Shown here: piece by piece, positions 1-6,061 of the stretch
Layout of the letters: the number at the start of each line of letters is the position of its first letter
Numbering within the stretch: position 1 is the first letter of the stretch
From: Candidatus Omnitrophota bacterium
GTDB taxonomy: Bacteria > Omnitrophota > Gorgyraeia > Zapsychrales > Fredricksoniimonadaceae
Direction of reading: 5' to 3'
Assembly (NCBI GenBank): GCA_903836515.1
Contig: CAILQW010000040.1
Location: 1-34,206 of the forward strand
DNA length: 34,206 nucleotides
The notes under the pieces: model-generated
What the model saw: only the letters and a program-made list of their open reading frames with translations
What the model was told of the DNA's origin: nothing
The model's database searches: none
Translations under genes and position numbers: made by a program

Positions 1-93
1 AAGCTTGCCATTTATGGAAGGAATTAACTAACTGATGTGAGCGGCAGGAGTACTTCCGGGGACTGGGCCCCGTCTGGTGATAATTTCTTCGTC

Positions 94-124
94 AAGGGCC
101 CAGCATGATCCGGTTCGGGCCCTT
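94..124. terminator. Inverted repeat, possible bidirectional terminator
   Basis: AAGGGCCC and GGGCCCTT form a perfect 8-bp stem around a 15-nt loop, one base after the stop codon of the replication O-like gene. A short T run (TTTT) follows on the plus strand. On the minus strand the U-tract is poor, so termination of the minus-strand gene by this hairpin is plausible but not certain. Confidence 0.4.
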
Positions 125-125
125 T

Positions 126-1022
126 TCAGTGATCGCTTACAGCTTTGAAGCAATCCCGATAATTCAATATCTTCTCACCCTTGTCTTGATTATACTTTCC
201 GCTGATTTCATGCCAACGAATACTAATGTCTCCAGCAGTGAAGCCAGCATCCTTAACAATGTGCATATGCTTAGACATTATTTGAATGCGTTTAGTCAGA
301 TTATTCAGCACCTCATCCTCGAACGTCTTAAGCAATGATTTCAAACGACCATTACTATCAAGAGATACTTGACTTGTCTTAGTAGTAGTTGTTGTTGAAT
401 CTACTTTAGTAGCTCCCACAGAGCTACTGCTACCAGAAGAAACGTTATCTATCTTTTTATTAGACTTTATATCTTTCTTTATATAGAGCTTTTTCTCGCT
501 GTCAAAACCACTCGTTTTATACACGATTTCATCACTTTTACAAATTGAGCGGTTACAAAACGTGTAACTTTTGTTATCAAACGTGTATTCTTTCTCACTT
601 AATTTGTAACCAGCGTCAACTATTTTGTAATGCTTCATTGTGCATCCGAAAGACAGAAGATTGACCGCATACTTATACTTGCCACCGCCTTCCTTACCAC
701 GAAAAATAGCTCTGTCTTGCAGTAGCTTATTAATGTACTTAGAAAAATGCGATTTCTGCATTCCCATTGCATCTTTGAAATCGTCAGCTCCCAAGTAACA
801 CGTCTCATCACTCCCAAAACCAAAAGACATCCGACAAATGTATAAAATCATTCTTGTTTCAACTGCTCCCAGAATTCCGCCTGAAATAATCTGAGTCATT
901 ACAGCATTTGGAACTTGAGTAAACAGTTGCTGTCCTGTTTTATCGTCAAAACCTCGCCAAAGCTTACTGCTCTCAAATTCTTCAACGTTACTGTCGTCAG
1001 TATCTACCATAAATTCTTTCAT
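126..1022 (-). CDS. Phage replication protein O-like winged-helix DNA-binding protein
   Basis: 298 aa. Residues about 30-125 resemble the N-terminal domain of bacteriophage replication protein O. There is an FTQVPNAVM-type start, then ETRMILYICRMSFGF, then a helix-turn-helix-like stretch where the protein would choose DNA (MGMQKSHFSKYINKLL). In lambda-like phages this domain binds origin iterons and recruits the helicase. Plasmid and island proteins with the same fold act as initiators or regulators. The middle (about 190-225) is low-complexity Ser/Thr/Lys, a likely linker, and the C-terminal 70 residues are helical and unrecognised. No helicase loader (P or DnaC type) is adjacent. The start ATG at 1022 has only a weak AAGAAAG upstream; an ATG five codons later is an alternative. 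It is the last gene of the leftward AT-rich cluster and is followed by an inverted repeat. Confidence 0.6.
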   Translation of the reverse strand: MKEFMVDTDDSNVEEFESSKLWRGFDDKTGQQLFTQVPNAVMTQIISGGILGAVETRMILYICRMSFGFGSDETCYLGADDFKDAMGMQKSHFSKYINKLLQDRAIFRGKEGGGKYKYAVNLLSFGCTMKHYKIVDAGYKLSEKEYTFDNKSYTFCNRSICKSDEIVYKTSGFDSEKKLYIKKDIKSNKKIDNVSSGSSSSVGATKVDSTTTTTKTSQVSLDSNGRLKSLLKTFEDEVLNNLTKRIQIMSKHMHIVKDAGFTAGDISIRWHEISGKYNQDKGEKILNYRDCFKAVSDH

Positions 1023-1112
1023 CTTTCTTATCAGCTAAGTCCCGGGTCTCTTTTAGCACAAACCACAATCACCCAAGAACGCTTACGACTGTTTCCTTGT
1101 CTCTCTTAAACA

Positions 1113-1442
1113 TTAAAGGTTAAGGCTAGGCATCTTGAAGCAATTCTCAGCACAGTCTTGACCCGTGATATAGATTGGCTTTCTCTTATTTGCAAAAACA
1201 ATCTTAAAAGACTTACCTTCAGTAGCACGTGGGCTCATGCCAGCAGTAATTGCTTTGATTTTCGTTCTGTTAATAGTTGGGCCCTTGATATGACGCCCAG
1301 CCAACAGCTTCATAAATTTAAAGTCTTGTGATGATAATTCTGCATCAATATCGTATCTGTCTAGAATGCCTTGCGCATGCTTCTGCAAAAGCTGTGCTGA
1401 CTCAAATTCTATACCGTCAATTATACGTTTCGTCTCTTTCAT
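1113..1442 (-). CDS. DUF3223 (DCL-like) domain protein, copy 2
   Basis: 109 aa if started at the ATG at 1442, which has GAGG seven to eight bases upstream. The longer ORF in the track runs back through the upstream gene and is unlikely. The protein follows the pattern of the DUF3223/DCL family: a short I-x-G-x-x-F opening, a helix ending in an ILDRY-like motif, then DFKFMKLLAGRH where family members have a D/HF-x-FL-x-x-L-x-x-HP signature, then beta strands and a late conserved Cys (DCAENCF). It is a diverged paralogue of the gene immediately upstream (19 nt apart, same strand). Plant DCL is linked to plastid rRNA processing; the bacterial members have no established role. No function is assigned. 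It is probably co-transcribed with its twin. Confidence 0.6.
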   Translation of the reverse strand: MKETKRIIDGIEFESAQLLQKHAQGILDRYDIDAELSSQDFKFMKLLAGRHIKGPTINRTKIKAITAGMSPRATEGKSFKIVFANKRKPIYITGQDCAENCFKMPSLNL

Positions 1443-1461
1443 TTCTTTACCTCGTTGTAAG

Positions 1462-1785
1462 TTAAGAAAATAACTGCGTAAACTTAAAAAGATTCTCGTA
1501 ACATTCACTTGGGTAGAAGTATGTTGGAACATTGTCGCTGCGCTGAATCTGCAAGCGTCTCTCTCGATTAACCTTTATACTGGGAGCGTCCTTCCTAACA
1601 ATCATGCCCAACACACCACCTGCTGACTTAGTTTTATAAAGTGGATGCTGAGTAAACAATTTATTCATAAACATAAAATGTTCTGGCAATAACACTGCGT
1701 TGAGAGGATACGACTGAATCAGTGTCTTGACGTATACGCTTATTTCATTTATATCTTTAAATTCTAAGCCTTCAACAATACGCAT
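1462..1785 (-). CDS. DUF3223 (DCL-like) domain protein, copy 1
   Basis: 107 aa, with AGGA six to seven bases before the ATG. It matches the DUF3223/DCL pattern better than its downstream paralogue: VEGLEF opening, LIQSYPLN, HFMFMNKLFTQHPLY (the FM-x-x-L-x-x-HP signature), a GGVLGMIV segment, QRSDN, and a terminal SECYENLF. The whole protein is a single small domain without signal peptide or membrane segment, so it is presumably cytoplasmic. The copy next to it shares the same order of motifs, which points to an old tandem duplication followed by divergence. Function is unknown; an RNA-related role is only a guess from the plant homologue. Confidence 0.65.
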   Translation of the reverse strand: MRIVEGLEFKDINEISVYVKTLIQSYPLNAVLLPEHFMFMNKLFTQHPLYKTKSAGGVLGMIVRKDAPSIKVNRERRLQIQRSDNVPTYFYPSECYENLFKFTQLFS

Positions 1786-1826
1786 TTGTTTCCTAGTCCC
1801 GATAAAATTAACCGCTGGTATTGAAC

Positions 1827-2669
1827 CTATTCAACTGTGCTTTGCTCATTCACACTGCTTTGTTTCTTATCGAATATGAATTTATCTTTTTCCCATTTCC
1901 AAACAGTATACCTATCGCTTGGACAATCAGCATACGACCAGCCAGGCACATCAAGCTTACCAAAATAAATTTTAATTGCTGAAAGACGACCTCTACCATC
2001 TTTTAATTCATCTAGACCACACGCACTTCCAGCCGTAAATATCTTCTCCAATTTCTTATTATGAATTTTATATACGTCTAAATCTTGATGATGCGCGCCT
2101 CCCGTAGACCAAAAGAATATCTCACTAATGCCGTCAGAAGCAAGGTCATGTAATTCAAGTTTAGAGTAGTAATCATTGCCACTTAGATATTGAAGATACT
2201 TGAATTTTTCTCCGTTTTTCTTCCCCAATGCAATAAATGATGTCGGCACACTCACACTATCAGCAGTTCTAGCTTGAAAACCCACAACCACTAAACTATC
2301 AGATAAACTTAACGTTTGAGGGTCGCTCGTCGGATTGTATTGAAGCTTGTTGAAAGTAAAGGATGGTGTCACAATTTGATTATTTTTCTGCTCTAGAGAA
2401 GGGTAGAAACGATTCCCTGCAACGCCCCCATGAACAGTGTGAGCAAAATGCCAAATCTCAAAACTATTTTTGTGGTCATTCATGCATTGCTTTTGTGGTG
2501 TCGTCTTCTGATTACAAAGTTCGATGCCAAGACCTAATCCAGTAAAACGATTTCTAAGTAAAACATAATACGCATCATCATCCAGCCTTACATCGTAAAC
2601 GATAAGTATGATATTCAAAACAATCGAAAGAAATAAAGCCACAATAAACACTTTATTTGTTTTTAACAT
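1827..2669 (-). CDS. Membrane-anchored protein of unknown function
   Basis: 280 aa. One strongly hydrophobic segment at residues about 8-26 should act as an uncleaved signal anchor, leaving about 250 residues outside the inner membrane. The body is rich in aromatic and beta-type stretches. Near the C-terminus it has DLASDGISEIFFWSTGG, which resembles the D-x-x-x-D-G-x-x-E-I calcium-loop pattern of FG-GAP/VCBS-type repeats, but a full repeat set cannot be traced. Four cysteines (in CNQKTTPQKQC, SACGL and YADCPS) could form two disulphides, in keeping with an extracytoplasmic location. The ATG at 2669 has GAGGG about 11 bases upstream, a slightly long spacing. I do not recognise the family. It is part of the leftward AT-rich gene cluster, 21 bp after the 217-aa gene. 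Confidence 0.6.
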   Translation of the reverse strand: MLKTNKVFIVALFLSIVLNIILIVYDVRLDDDAYYVLLRNRFTGLGLGIELCNQKTTPQKQCMNDHKNSFEIWHFAHTVHGGVAGNRFYPSLEQKNNQIVTPSFTFNKLQYNPTSDPQTLSLSDSLVVVGFQARTADSVSVPTSFIALGKKNGEKFKYLQYLSGNDYYSKLELHDLASDGISEIFFWSTGGAHHQDLDVYKIHNKKLEKIFTAGSACGLDELKDGRGRLSAIKIYFGKLDVPGWSYADCPSDRYTVWKWEKDKFIFDKKQSSVNEQSTVE

Positions 2670-2690
2670 CTTTTTTCATCCCTCTTAAAA

Positions 2691-3344
2691 TTATGACGAG
2701 CCACTTGAAGGAAGCACTTGCTCTTCTATTTTAATAATATACTCTGAAAGAGCCAAGTCTGTTGACGCCAACATTAGCCCAAAAGTAGCTTCTAAACAAA
2801 TCATATCCCAGTCTTCTTCTCGTTCTTTTCCAAAAACATGCTGCCAAAAGCATCTAGAGAGTCTTTCTGCAAAAAATGCATCAAACGGCAGTGTGGATTG
2901 GTAATCAAAGAACCTTCTGGTAAGGAGGATGTCTAATAAAACCTTGAAACTTACTCTTGCTTCTTCACCAACAGTGCATTCCCGTTTGAAAGAAACCAAC
3001 TCTTCTTGACCCTTTACAAAGTCTTTTAGCGAAAGCCCATGAATTTGATTAGTTTCTTCATATGCTTCGAGCGATTTGTATAAACCAACTTCGATTCCTT
3101 TGCATATTTCTTGACAATCATCGTGCTCGTAATGTAATTCACAAGTCACGCTTGCTTGCCAGAAACTAATTATATAAATGTCAAATAGACGTTTTAGCCT
3201 TGGAAACTTATTAAACTCAACAGCAGTCTCTTTGAAGTCTTCTTTATTCTCTAAAGAACAAACACTGTCATCAGCAAGAGTAAATATAAAGTGACAAATT
3301 GCCTCCGCCATCAATTCTGTATTTCTTGAGCGCCGTTTATTCAA
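2691..3344 (-). CDS. Helical protein of unknown function
   Basis: 217 aa, acidic and mostly helical by composition, without signal peptide or transmembrane segment. The reading frame opens with TTG at 3344. That choice is supported by GAGG seven bases upstream, and the next in-frame ATG (codon 12) has no comparable site. Six or seven cysteines are scattered through it (for example CEL, DDCQEIC, ECTV, RCFW) but do not form a recognisable metal-binding motif. It is not a member of any family I can name. The 111 bases upstream (3345-3455) are AT-rich and hold no gene. Confidence 0.5.
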   Translation of the reverse strand: MNKRRSRNTELMAEAICHFIFTLADDSVCSLENKEDFKETAVEFNKFPRLKRLFDIYIISFWQASVTCELHYEHDDCQEICKGIEVGLYKSLEAYEETNQIHGLSLKDFVKGQEELVSFKRECTVGEEARVSFKVLLDILLTRRFFDYQSTLPFDAFFAERLSRCFWQHVFGKEREEDWDMICLEATFGLMLASTDLALSEYIIKIEEQVLPSSGSS

Positions 3345-3455
3345 TCGCCCACCTCATATAAAGTAAAAAACTCATACAATACATCCACCCTTTCACATCT
3401 TTTCCCTTGAGCCTAATCTCTTAAACAGATTAAATATGCCACCGAATCTTTATAA

Positions 3456-3923
3456 TTATTTTGACCACTCCCACCGCTCTCCATCTCTTAACAGCTCGTA
3501 GTAATTTCTTAAGTCTAAAGCTCTTTGTTTAACGATTCCTGCCTGTACATTAGCAAGAACATTTATATACATTGTCCCTTTAAGATTTCCGTATACAGCA
3601 CTAGCATTTTTAAACTCCGCATCTTTGAATATTACCCATTTTGACTGCGCATCATTCGCTATCTTTCTGTCCTTGTCGTTTAACAACGAGACTAACAATT
3701 TGTTGTATTTAACAACTTCTTTCTCCCATTCAGAGAGTGCCGCATAAGTGCAATTAGCCATCCCAGACGTTGTATAATCTTTTTCCATACACTTTGCTTC
3801 TTTAATATCAATCGGGAAATCATCAGCACCAAATGATTTATGAATTTGAAAGATACCAAGAAAAACACAAACAAATAAAATCATTCTTAAAGTTGCATCC
3901 ATAAAACCTTTCACTTTCGACAT
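3456..3923 (-). CDS. LprI-like (DUF1311) lysozyme-inhibitor-family secreted protein
   Basis: 155 aa. A hydrophobic stretch at about 12-32 ending near SFGA is a probable cleavable signal peptide. The mature part follows the LprI N-terminal domain pattern: an early Cys (C45), a TTSGMANC segment (C58), a helical NKLLVSLL region, AQSKWVIFKDAEF (the family's aQ-x-x-W-x-x-x-R/K-D-A), a G-rich turn, and a final RALDLRNYYELL helix. LprI of mycobacteria inhibits lysozyme; most other members are uncharacterised. The Cys that often follows the K/R-D-A motif is absent here (FKNAS). Start could also be the ATG at codon 8, which has AAAGG just upstream. It sits 24 bp after the 3-TM gene. Confidence 0.6.
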   Translation of the reverse strand: MSKVKGFMDATLRMILFVCVFLGIFQIHKSFGADDFPIDIKEAKCMEKDYTTSGMANCTYAALSEWEKEVVKYNKLLVSLLNDKDRKIANDAQSKWVIFKDAEFKNASAVYGNLKGTMYINVLANVQAGIVKQRALDLRNYYELLRDGERWEWSK

Positions 3924-3947
3924 GATTCTTCATCTTTCTTTTTCAAT

Positions 3948-4478
3948 TTATTTTATGTAGTTCCTCAAAGAAACATAAATATATAGAACCACGCCTATTA
4001 TTGAAGTAGTTAGCAAAAGATTAAAAACAATACGGTAAGCGTTCTTATCAGCTAACAGCTTTTTTCCTTTCCAAAACAAAAATAATGCTATTAAACCAAG
4101 AGGCACAGTGAACGCTACGAGCATCCCAATAAAAGAAAATATGCCATGAAATTCAAAACTCTTACTGCCAACCCCAAACCCCTCAGTTAATACCGCACGA
4201 ATAAGACCATACAATAAAACCAAGCTTCCCCAGCCGATATAACGTTTTCCCTTAATTTGAACTTTATCAACCTCGTTCTCGCTCATCTTTGCTTTTGGTC
4301 TTAATTCTTTTGGCTTATTTATTAAATCCTCTATGTTACGTCGTTTTGCCTCGTCCAGGAGCAGCCCATAAGCATCTTCTGTGTATTTACTCTTTCCTTC
4401 CGCTACTCTGTCCAAAATTTCATCGTCAGACATCCTAAGATAATTGTCTTTCAGTTGCACGTTTTTTTGTCCGTTCAT
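3948..4478 (-). CDS. Membrane protein of unknown function, three predicted TM helices
   Basis: 176 aa. A soluble, charged N-terminus (1-75) contains MSDDEILDRVAEGKSKYTEDAYGLLLDEAKRRNI in pieces. It looks like a short helical domain similar to those preceding membrane regions in many small unknown proteins. Three hydrophobic segments follow at about 79-100, 113-136 and 149-170. The ATG at 4478 has AAGGA eight bases upstream, a good ribosome site, and the gene begins 12 bases after the stop of the gene before it. Nothing identifies a substrate or partner. Co-transcription with the LprI-like gene suggests an envelope context. Confidence 0.55.
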   Translation of the reverse strand: MNGQKNVQLKDNYLRMSDDEILDRVAEGKSKYTEDAYGLLLDEAKRRNIEDLINKPKELRPKAKMSENEVDKVQIKGKRYIGWGSLVLLYGLIRAVLTEGFGVGSKSFEFHGIFSFIGMLVAFTVPLGLIALFLFWKGKKLLADKNAYRIVFNLLLTTSIIGVVLYIYVSLRNYIK

Positions 4479-4490
4479 AGCTAAATCCTT

Positions 4491-4781
4491 TTATGATTCA
4501 AACTTAACATTAAAACCATTTTTAAATTCCTTCCAAACAGCGTATTTAGGGAAAAACTCATTTTTCGTTGAAACAAGTCCATATGCTCTAAAGAATTTTA
4601 TAATTCCCCCAACGTAAGTTCCTGTTTTATCTATATTGAACACTTTCCCCACAGACGAAGAGTCACTGCCAAAATAAATTACAACAGCCCTATTTGTTCC
4701 GACTACTGACTTAATGTCCTTAGGCAGTCTTAAAATTTGAGCCCTAATATCGTTGTGAGATACAAATTTTCTCATTTTCAT
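4491..4781 (-). CDS. Small basic protein of unknown function
   Basis: 96 aa from the ATG at 4781 (MKMRKF). The track ORF starts 12 codons earlier, but that start would fall inside the likely -10 element, whereas the ATG at 4781 is preceded by AAAGG at nine bases. The protein is basic and lacks membrane segments. Its pattern (basic helix, strand-rich VVIYFGSDSS, VGGIIKFFRAYGL, FNVKFES) suggests a small alpha/beta fold. I do not recognise a family. It is the first gene of the leftward AT-rich cluster, so a regulatory role is possible but unsupported. Confidence 0.45.
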   Translation of the reverse strand: MKMRKFVSHNDIRAQILRLPKDIKSVVGTNRAVVIYFGSDSSSVGKVFNIDKTGTYVGGIIKFFRAYGLVSTKNEFFPKYAVWKEFKNGFNVKFES

Positions 4782-4812
4782 AATCTGAAGACCTTTAAAT
4801 GCTTTTAATTGT

Positions 4813-4842
4813 AGCATAGAAGACGCTACGCTTAATATCCAA
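4813..4842 (-). promoter_or_regulatory. Candidate sigma70-type promoter of the AT-rich cluster
   Basis: On the minus strand TTGGAT and TATGCT are separated by 18 bases, placing the transcription start about 30 bases before the ATG at 4781. No other equally good pair was seen nearby. Its position also argues against the longer ORF start at 4817. Confidence 0.4.
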
Positions 4843-4920
4843 TGCTTTGATTTTGGTGTCTTTGTGGTGTCTTAGAGATTGAGCTTTGAAGTGAATAATT
4901 GCAAAAAATAATAAATCATC

Positions 4921-4946
4921 AACACACAACATTAGTGTTGTCTGTT
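4921..4946. repeat. Imperfect palindrome, possible operator
   Basis: AACA-C-ACAACA / TGTTGT-C-TGTT around a TTAG centre gives ten paired bases with a single C/C mismatch. It lies about 80 bp upstream of the candidate promoter of the AT-rich cluster, in an intergenic stretch (4782-5014) that otherwise contains no gene. It could be a protein-binding site or a weak hairpin. Confidence 0.35.
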
Positions 4947-5014
4947 AAGTATTCCGTCGATGATATTTTATTTATTGAAATTGCGTAGAAGAGATAAAAA
5001 GAAGTCTAATTCGT

Positions 5015-5053
5015 TCCCAAAGCAAGTGCGCTAGCCAGCTGCGCCACTTCCCG
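5015..5053 (-). other. tRNA-Pro-like 5' half, interrupted in the anticodon loop
   Basis: Read on the minus strand from 5053, the sequence has an acceptor strand CGGGAAG, the TG linker, a perfect D-stem GCGC/GCGC around AGCTGGCTA, then anticodon-stem bases CTTGC and a loop TTTGGGA (anticodon TGG, proline). The following bases, ACGAATT, cannot pair with CTTGC, and no T-arm or matching acceptor strand (CTTCCCG) follows. This is therefore not a functional tRNA gene but a 5' fragment. It forms the edge between the duplicated GC-rich repeat and AT-rich DNA. It may be an attachment-site remnant or part of a dispersed repeat that carries a tRNA 5' end. Confidence 0.55.
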
Positions 5054-5131
5054 TTCGAAAACTTGAACCCTCAGCATCACCGTCAACGGGGTTTTAGCCA
5101 GTCCCAGCCCCGGGGGGGCCGGGATTTCCTC
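5039..5131 (-). repeat. 93-bp direct repeat, copy A
   Basis: This copy is near-identical to 5162-5254 (two substitutions that I can see, CGGGG/CGAGG and GGGAT/GGAAT); the repeat period is 123 bp. On the minus strand the unit begins GAGGAAAT, contains a strong GC hairpin (CCGGCCCC-CCC-GGGGCTGG, one G-U pair, 5104-5122) and ends in CGGGAAGTGGCGCAG, which is the 5' end of the tRNA-like sequence. Copy A continues on into the tRNA-like half. Confidence 0.85.
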
Positions 5132-5153
5132 GCCCCGCTTCTATTCGCGGGGC
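5132..5153. repeat. Inverted repeat in the spacer between the direct repeats
   Basis: GCCCCGC and GCGGGGC form a perfect 7-bp stem with an eight-base loop. It lies in the 30-bp spacer separating the two 93-bp copies, so the whole 123-bp unit carries two stable hairpins. No T-tract follows on either strand, so a terminator role is not indicated. Confidence 0.7.
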
Positions 5154-5161
5154 TTCGGTCA

Positions 5162-5254
5162 CTGCGCCACTTCCCGTTCGAAAACTTGAACCCTCAGCAT
5201 CACCGTCAACGAGGTTTTAGCCAGTCCCAGCCCCGGGGGGGCCGGAATTTCCTC
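5162..5254 (-). repeat. 93-bp direct repeat, copy B
   Basis: This is the second copy of the unit described for 5039-5131. Here the tRNA-like part stops after 15 bases (CGGGAAGTGGCGCAG) and passes into the hairpin spacer instead of continuing the D-arm. The end of the homology is therefore exactly at the D-stem. The track ORF 5063-5353 is an artefact of this repeat, encoding the same peptide twice. The stretch 5255-5319 between the repeat and the peroxiredoxin gene holds nothing recognisable. Confidence 0.85.
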
Positions 5255-5319
5255 ACTAAAACCCTTAAGAGACGTTATTTATACCAGACTTTCTGCAGGA
5301 TGTCGAGAAGAGTTGCCCT

Positions 5320-5904
5320 CTATTTCCCGAAAAACTCTTCCAGGCCCTTTTGACTGGGCTTCATAGAACGATCTCCCGCACGCCAGTTGGCAGGACACAC
5401 TTCCCCGTTCTTCTCGAAGAACTGCAACGCCTCAACCATACGCAGCGCTTCATCCACACTGCGCCCAAGCGGCAGGTCATTGACAAGCTGATGCCGCACC
5501 ACACCGTTTTTATCGATCAGAAAAAGCCCGCGGTACGCGATCCCCTGCCCCTCGACCAGCACATCGTAATCCCGTGAAATGGCCTTGTTGATGTCGGACA
5601 CAATAGGATAATGCACCCCTTCAATGCCCCCGCGCACCTTGGGCATCTTAAGCCAGGCCAGATGGCTGAAATGGGAATCCACGCTGACGGCCACCACAAC
5701 CGTATCGCGCTTCTTGAATTCCTCGAGCTTCTGCGCAAAAGCATGGAGCTCGGTCGGACATACGAAGGTAAAATCCAGTGGATAAAAAAAGAGCACCACA
5801 TACTTGCCCCTGAACTGGCTTAAGGTAAACCCCTCGATCACCTTGTCTTCCTGGACAGCGACGGCCTTGAAATCAGGCGCCTGTTTACCAACGAGTACTG
5901 ACAT
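5320..5904 (-). CDS. Typical 2-Cys peroxiredoxin (AhpC/Prx1 type)
   Basis: 194 aa cytoplasmic thiol peroxidase that reduces hydrogen peroxide and organic peroxides. The peroxidatic Cys49 lies in the family motif FYPLDFTFVCPTE, and the resolving Cys170 in GEVCPANW; in this family the two form an intersubunit disulphide. The protein ends at EEFFGK, without the C-terminal YF tail of sensitive eukaryotic enzymes, and GGIEG replaces the GGLG motif, so it is probably robust to overoxidation. The reductant (AhpF or thioredoxin) is not encoded nearby. A strong ribosome site AAGGAGGA precedes the ATG, suggesting high expression. A possible -10 (TATAAC, 5928-5933) lies upstream. It is the first core gene right of the repeat region and stands alone, divergent from the AsmA-like gene. 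Confidence 0.9.
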   Translation of the reverse strand: MSVLVGKQAPDFKAVAVQEDKVIEGFTLSQFRGKYVVLFFYPLDFTFVCPTELHAFAQKLEEFKKRDTVVVAVSVDSHFSHLAWLKMPKVRGGIEGVHYPIVSDINKAISRDYDVLVEGQGIAYRGLFLIDKNGVVRHQLVNDLPLGRSVDEALRMVEALQFFEKNGEVCPANWRAGDRSMKPSQKGLEEFFGK

Positions 5905-5966
5905 AACCTTCCTCCTTGATTGATACAGTTATACTAGTAATGAATATTTATTGGTCGGATGACCCC

Positions 5967-5995
5967 TTGCCGAATTACAAAGAATCGGTTATCTT
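5967..5995 (+). promoter_or_regulatory. Candidate promoter of the AsmA-like gene
   Basis: TTGCCG and TATCTT are 17 bases apart, with the predicted start about 60 bases before the ATG at 6062. The same 157-bp interval must also serve the divergent peroxiredoxin gene. A near-palindrome AATGAATATTTATT (5939-5952) lies just upstream of that gene's likely -10 and may be an operator, though I cannot match it to a known regulator box. Confidence 0.4.
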
Positions 5996-6061
5996 ATATT
6001 TAAACCGGACGCAGACGGATCGGGCCTCAAAGCCGCCCGCCGGAGCAGGATTCTTCTAATT

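Larger units (their letters stand above)
1..5014. mobile_element. Candidate AT-rich accessory island (left end outside window)
   Basis: This stretch is visibly AT-rich compared with the DNA to its right. All its genes lie on the minus strand, and most are unknowns or accessory families: a phage replication O-like protein, a DUF3223 pair and an LprI-like protein. Its right boundary coincides with a tRNA-like sequence interrupted in the anticodon loop, a position used by many tyrosine-recombinase elements. No integrase, transposase or terminal repeat is visible, and the left end is not in the window. Calling it a mobile island is therefore an inference from composition, gene content and boundary. 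It could also be an old, degraded insertion or simply a variable chromosomal region. Bases 1-93 hold no recognisable gene. Confidence 0.4.

Noticed and set aside
105-338. 77-aa plus-strand ORF at the left edge
   Set aside because: It is antisense to the 3' end of the replication O-like gene and crosses the inverted repeat; there is no ribosome site.
5015-5053. Functional tRNA-Pro gene
   Set aside because: The anticodon stem cannot close and there is no T-arm or 3' acceptor strand; only the 5' half exists.
5039-5254. Possible CRISPR array (direct repeats with a spacer)
   Set aside because: There are only two copies, the 93-bp repeat is far too long, the single spacer is a hairpin, and no cas genes are nearby.
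5063-5353. 96-aa plus-strand ORF with an internally repeated peptide
   Set aside because: It is the translation of the duplicated 93-bp repeat, has no ribosome site and runs into the 3' end of the peroxiredoxin gene.
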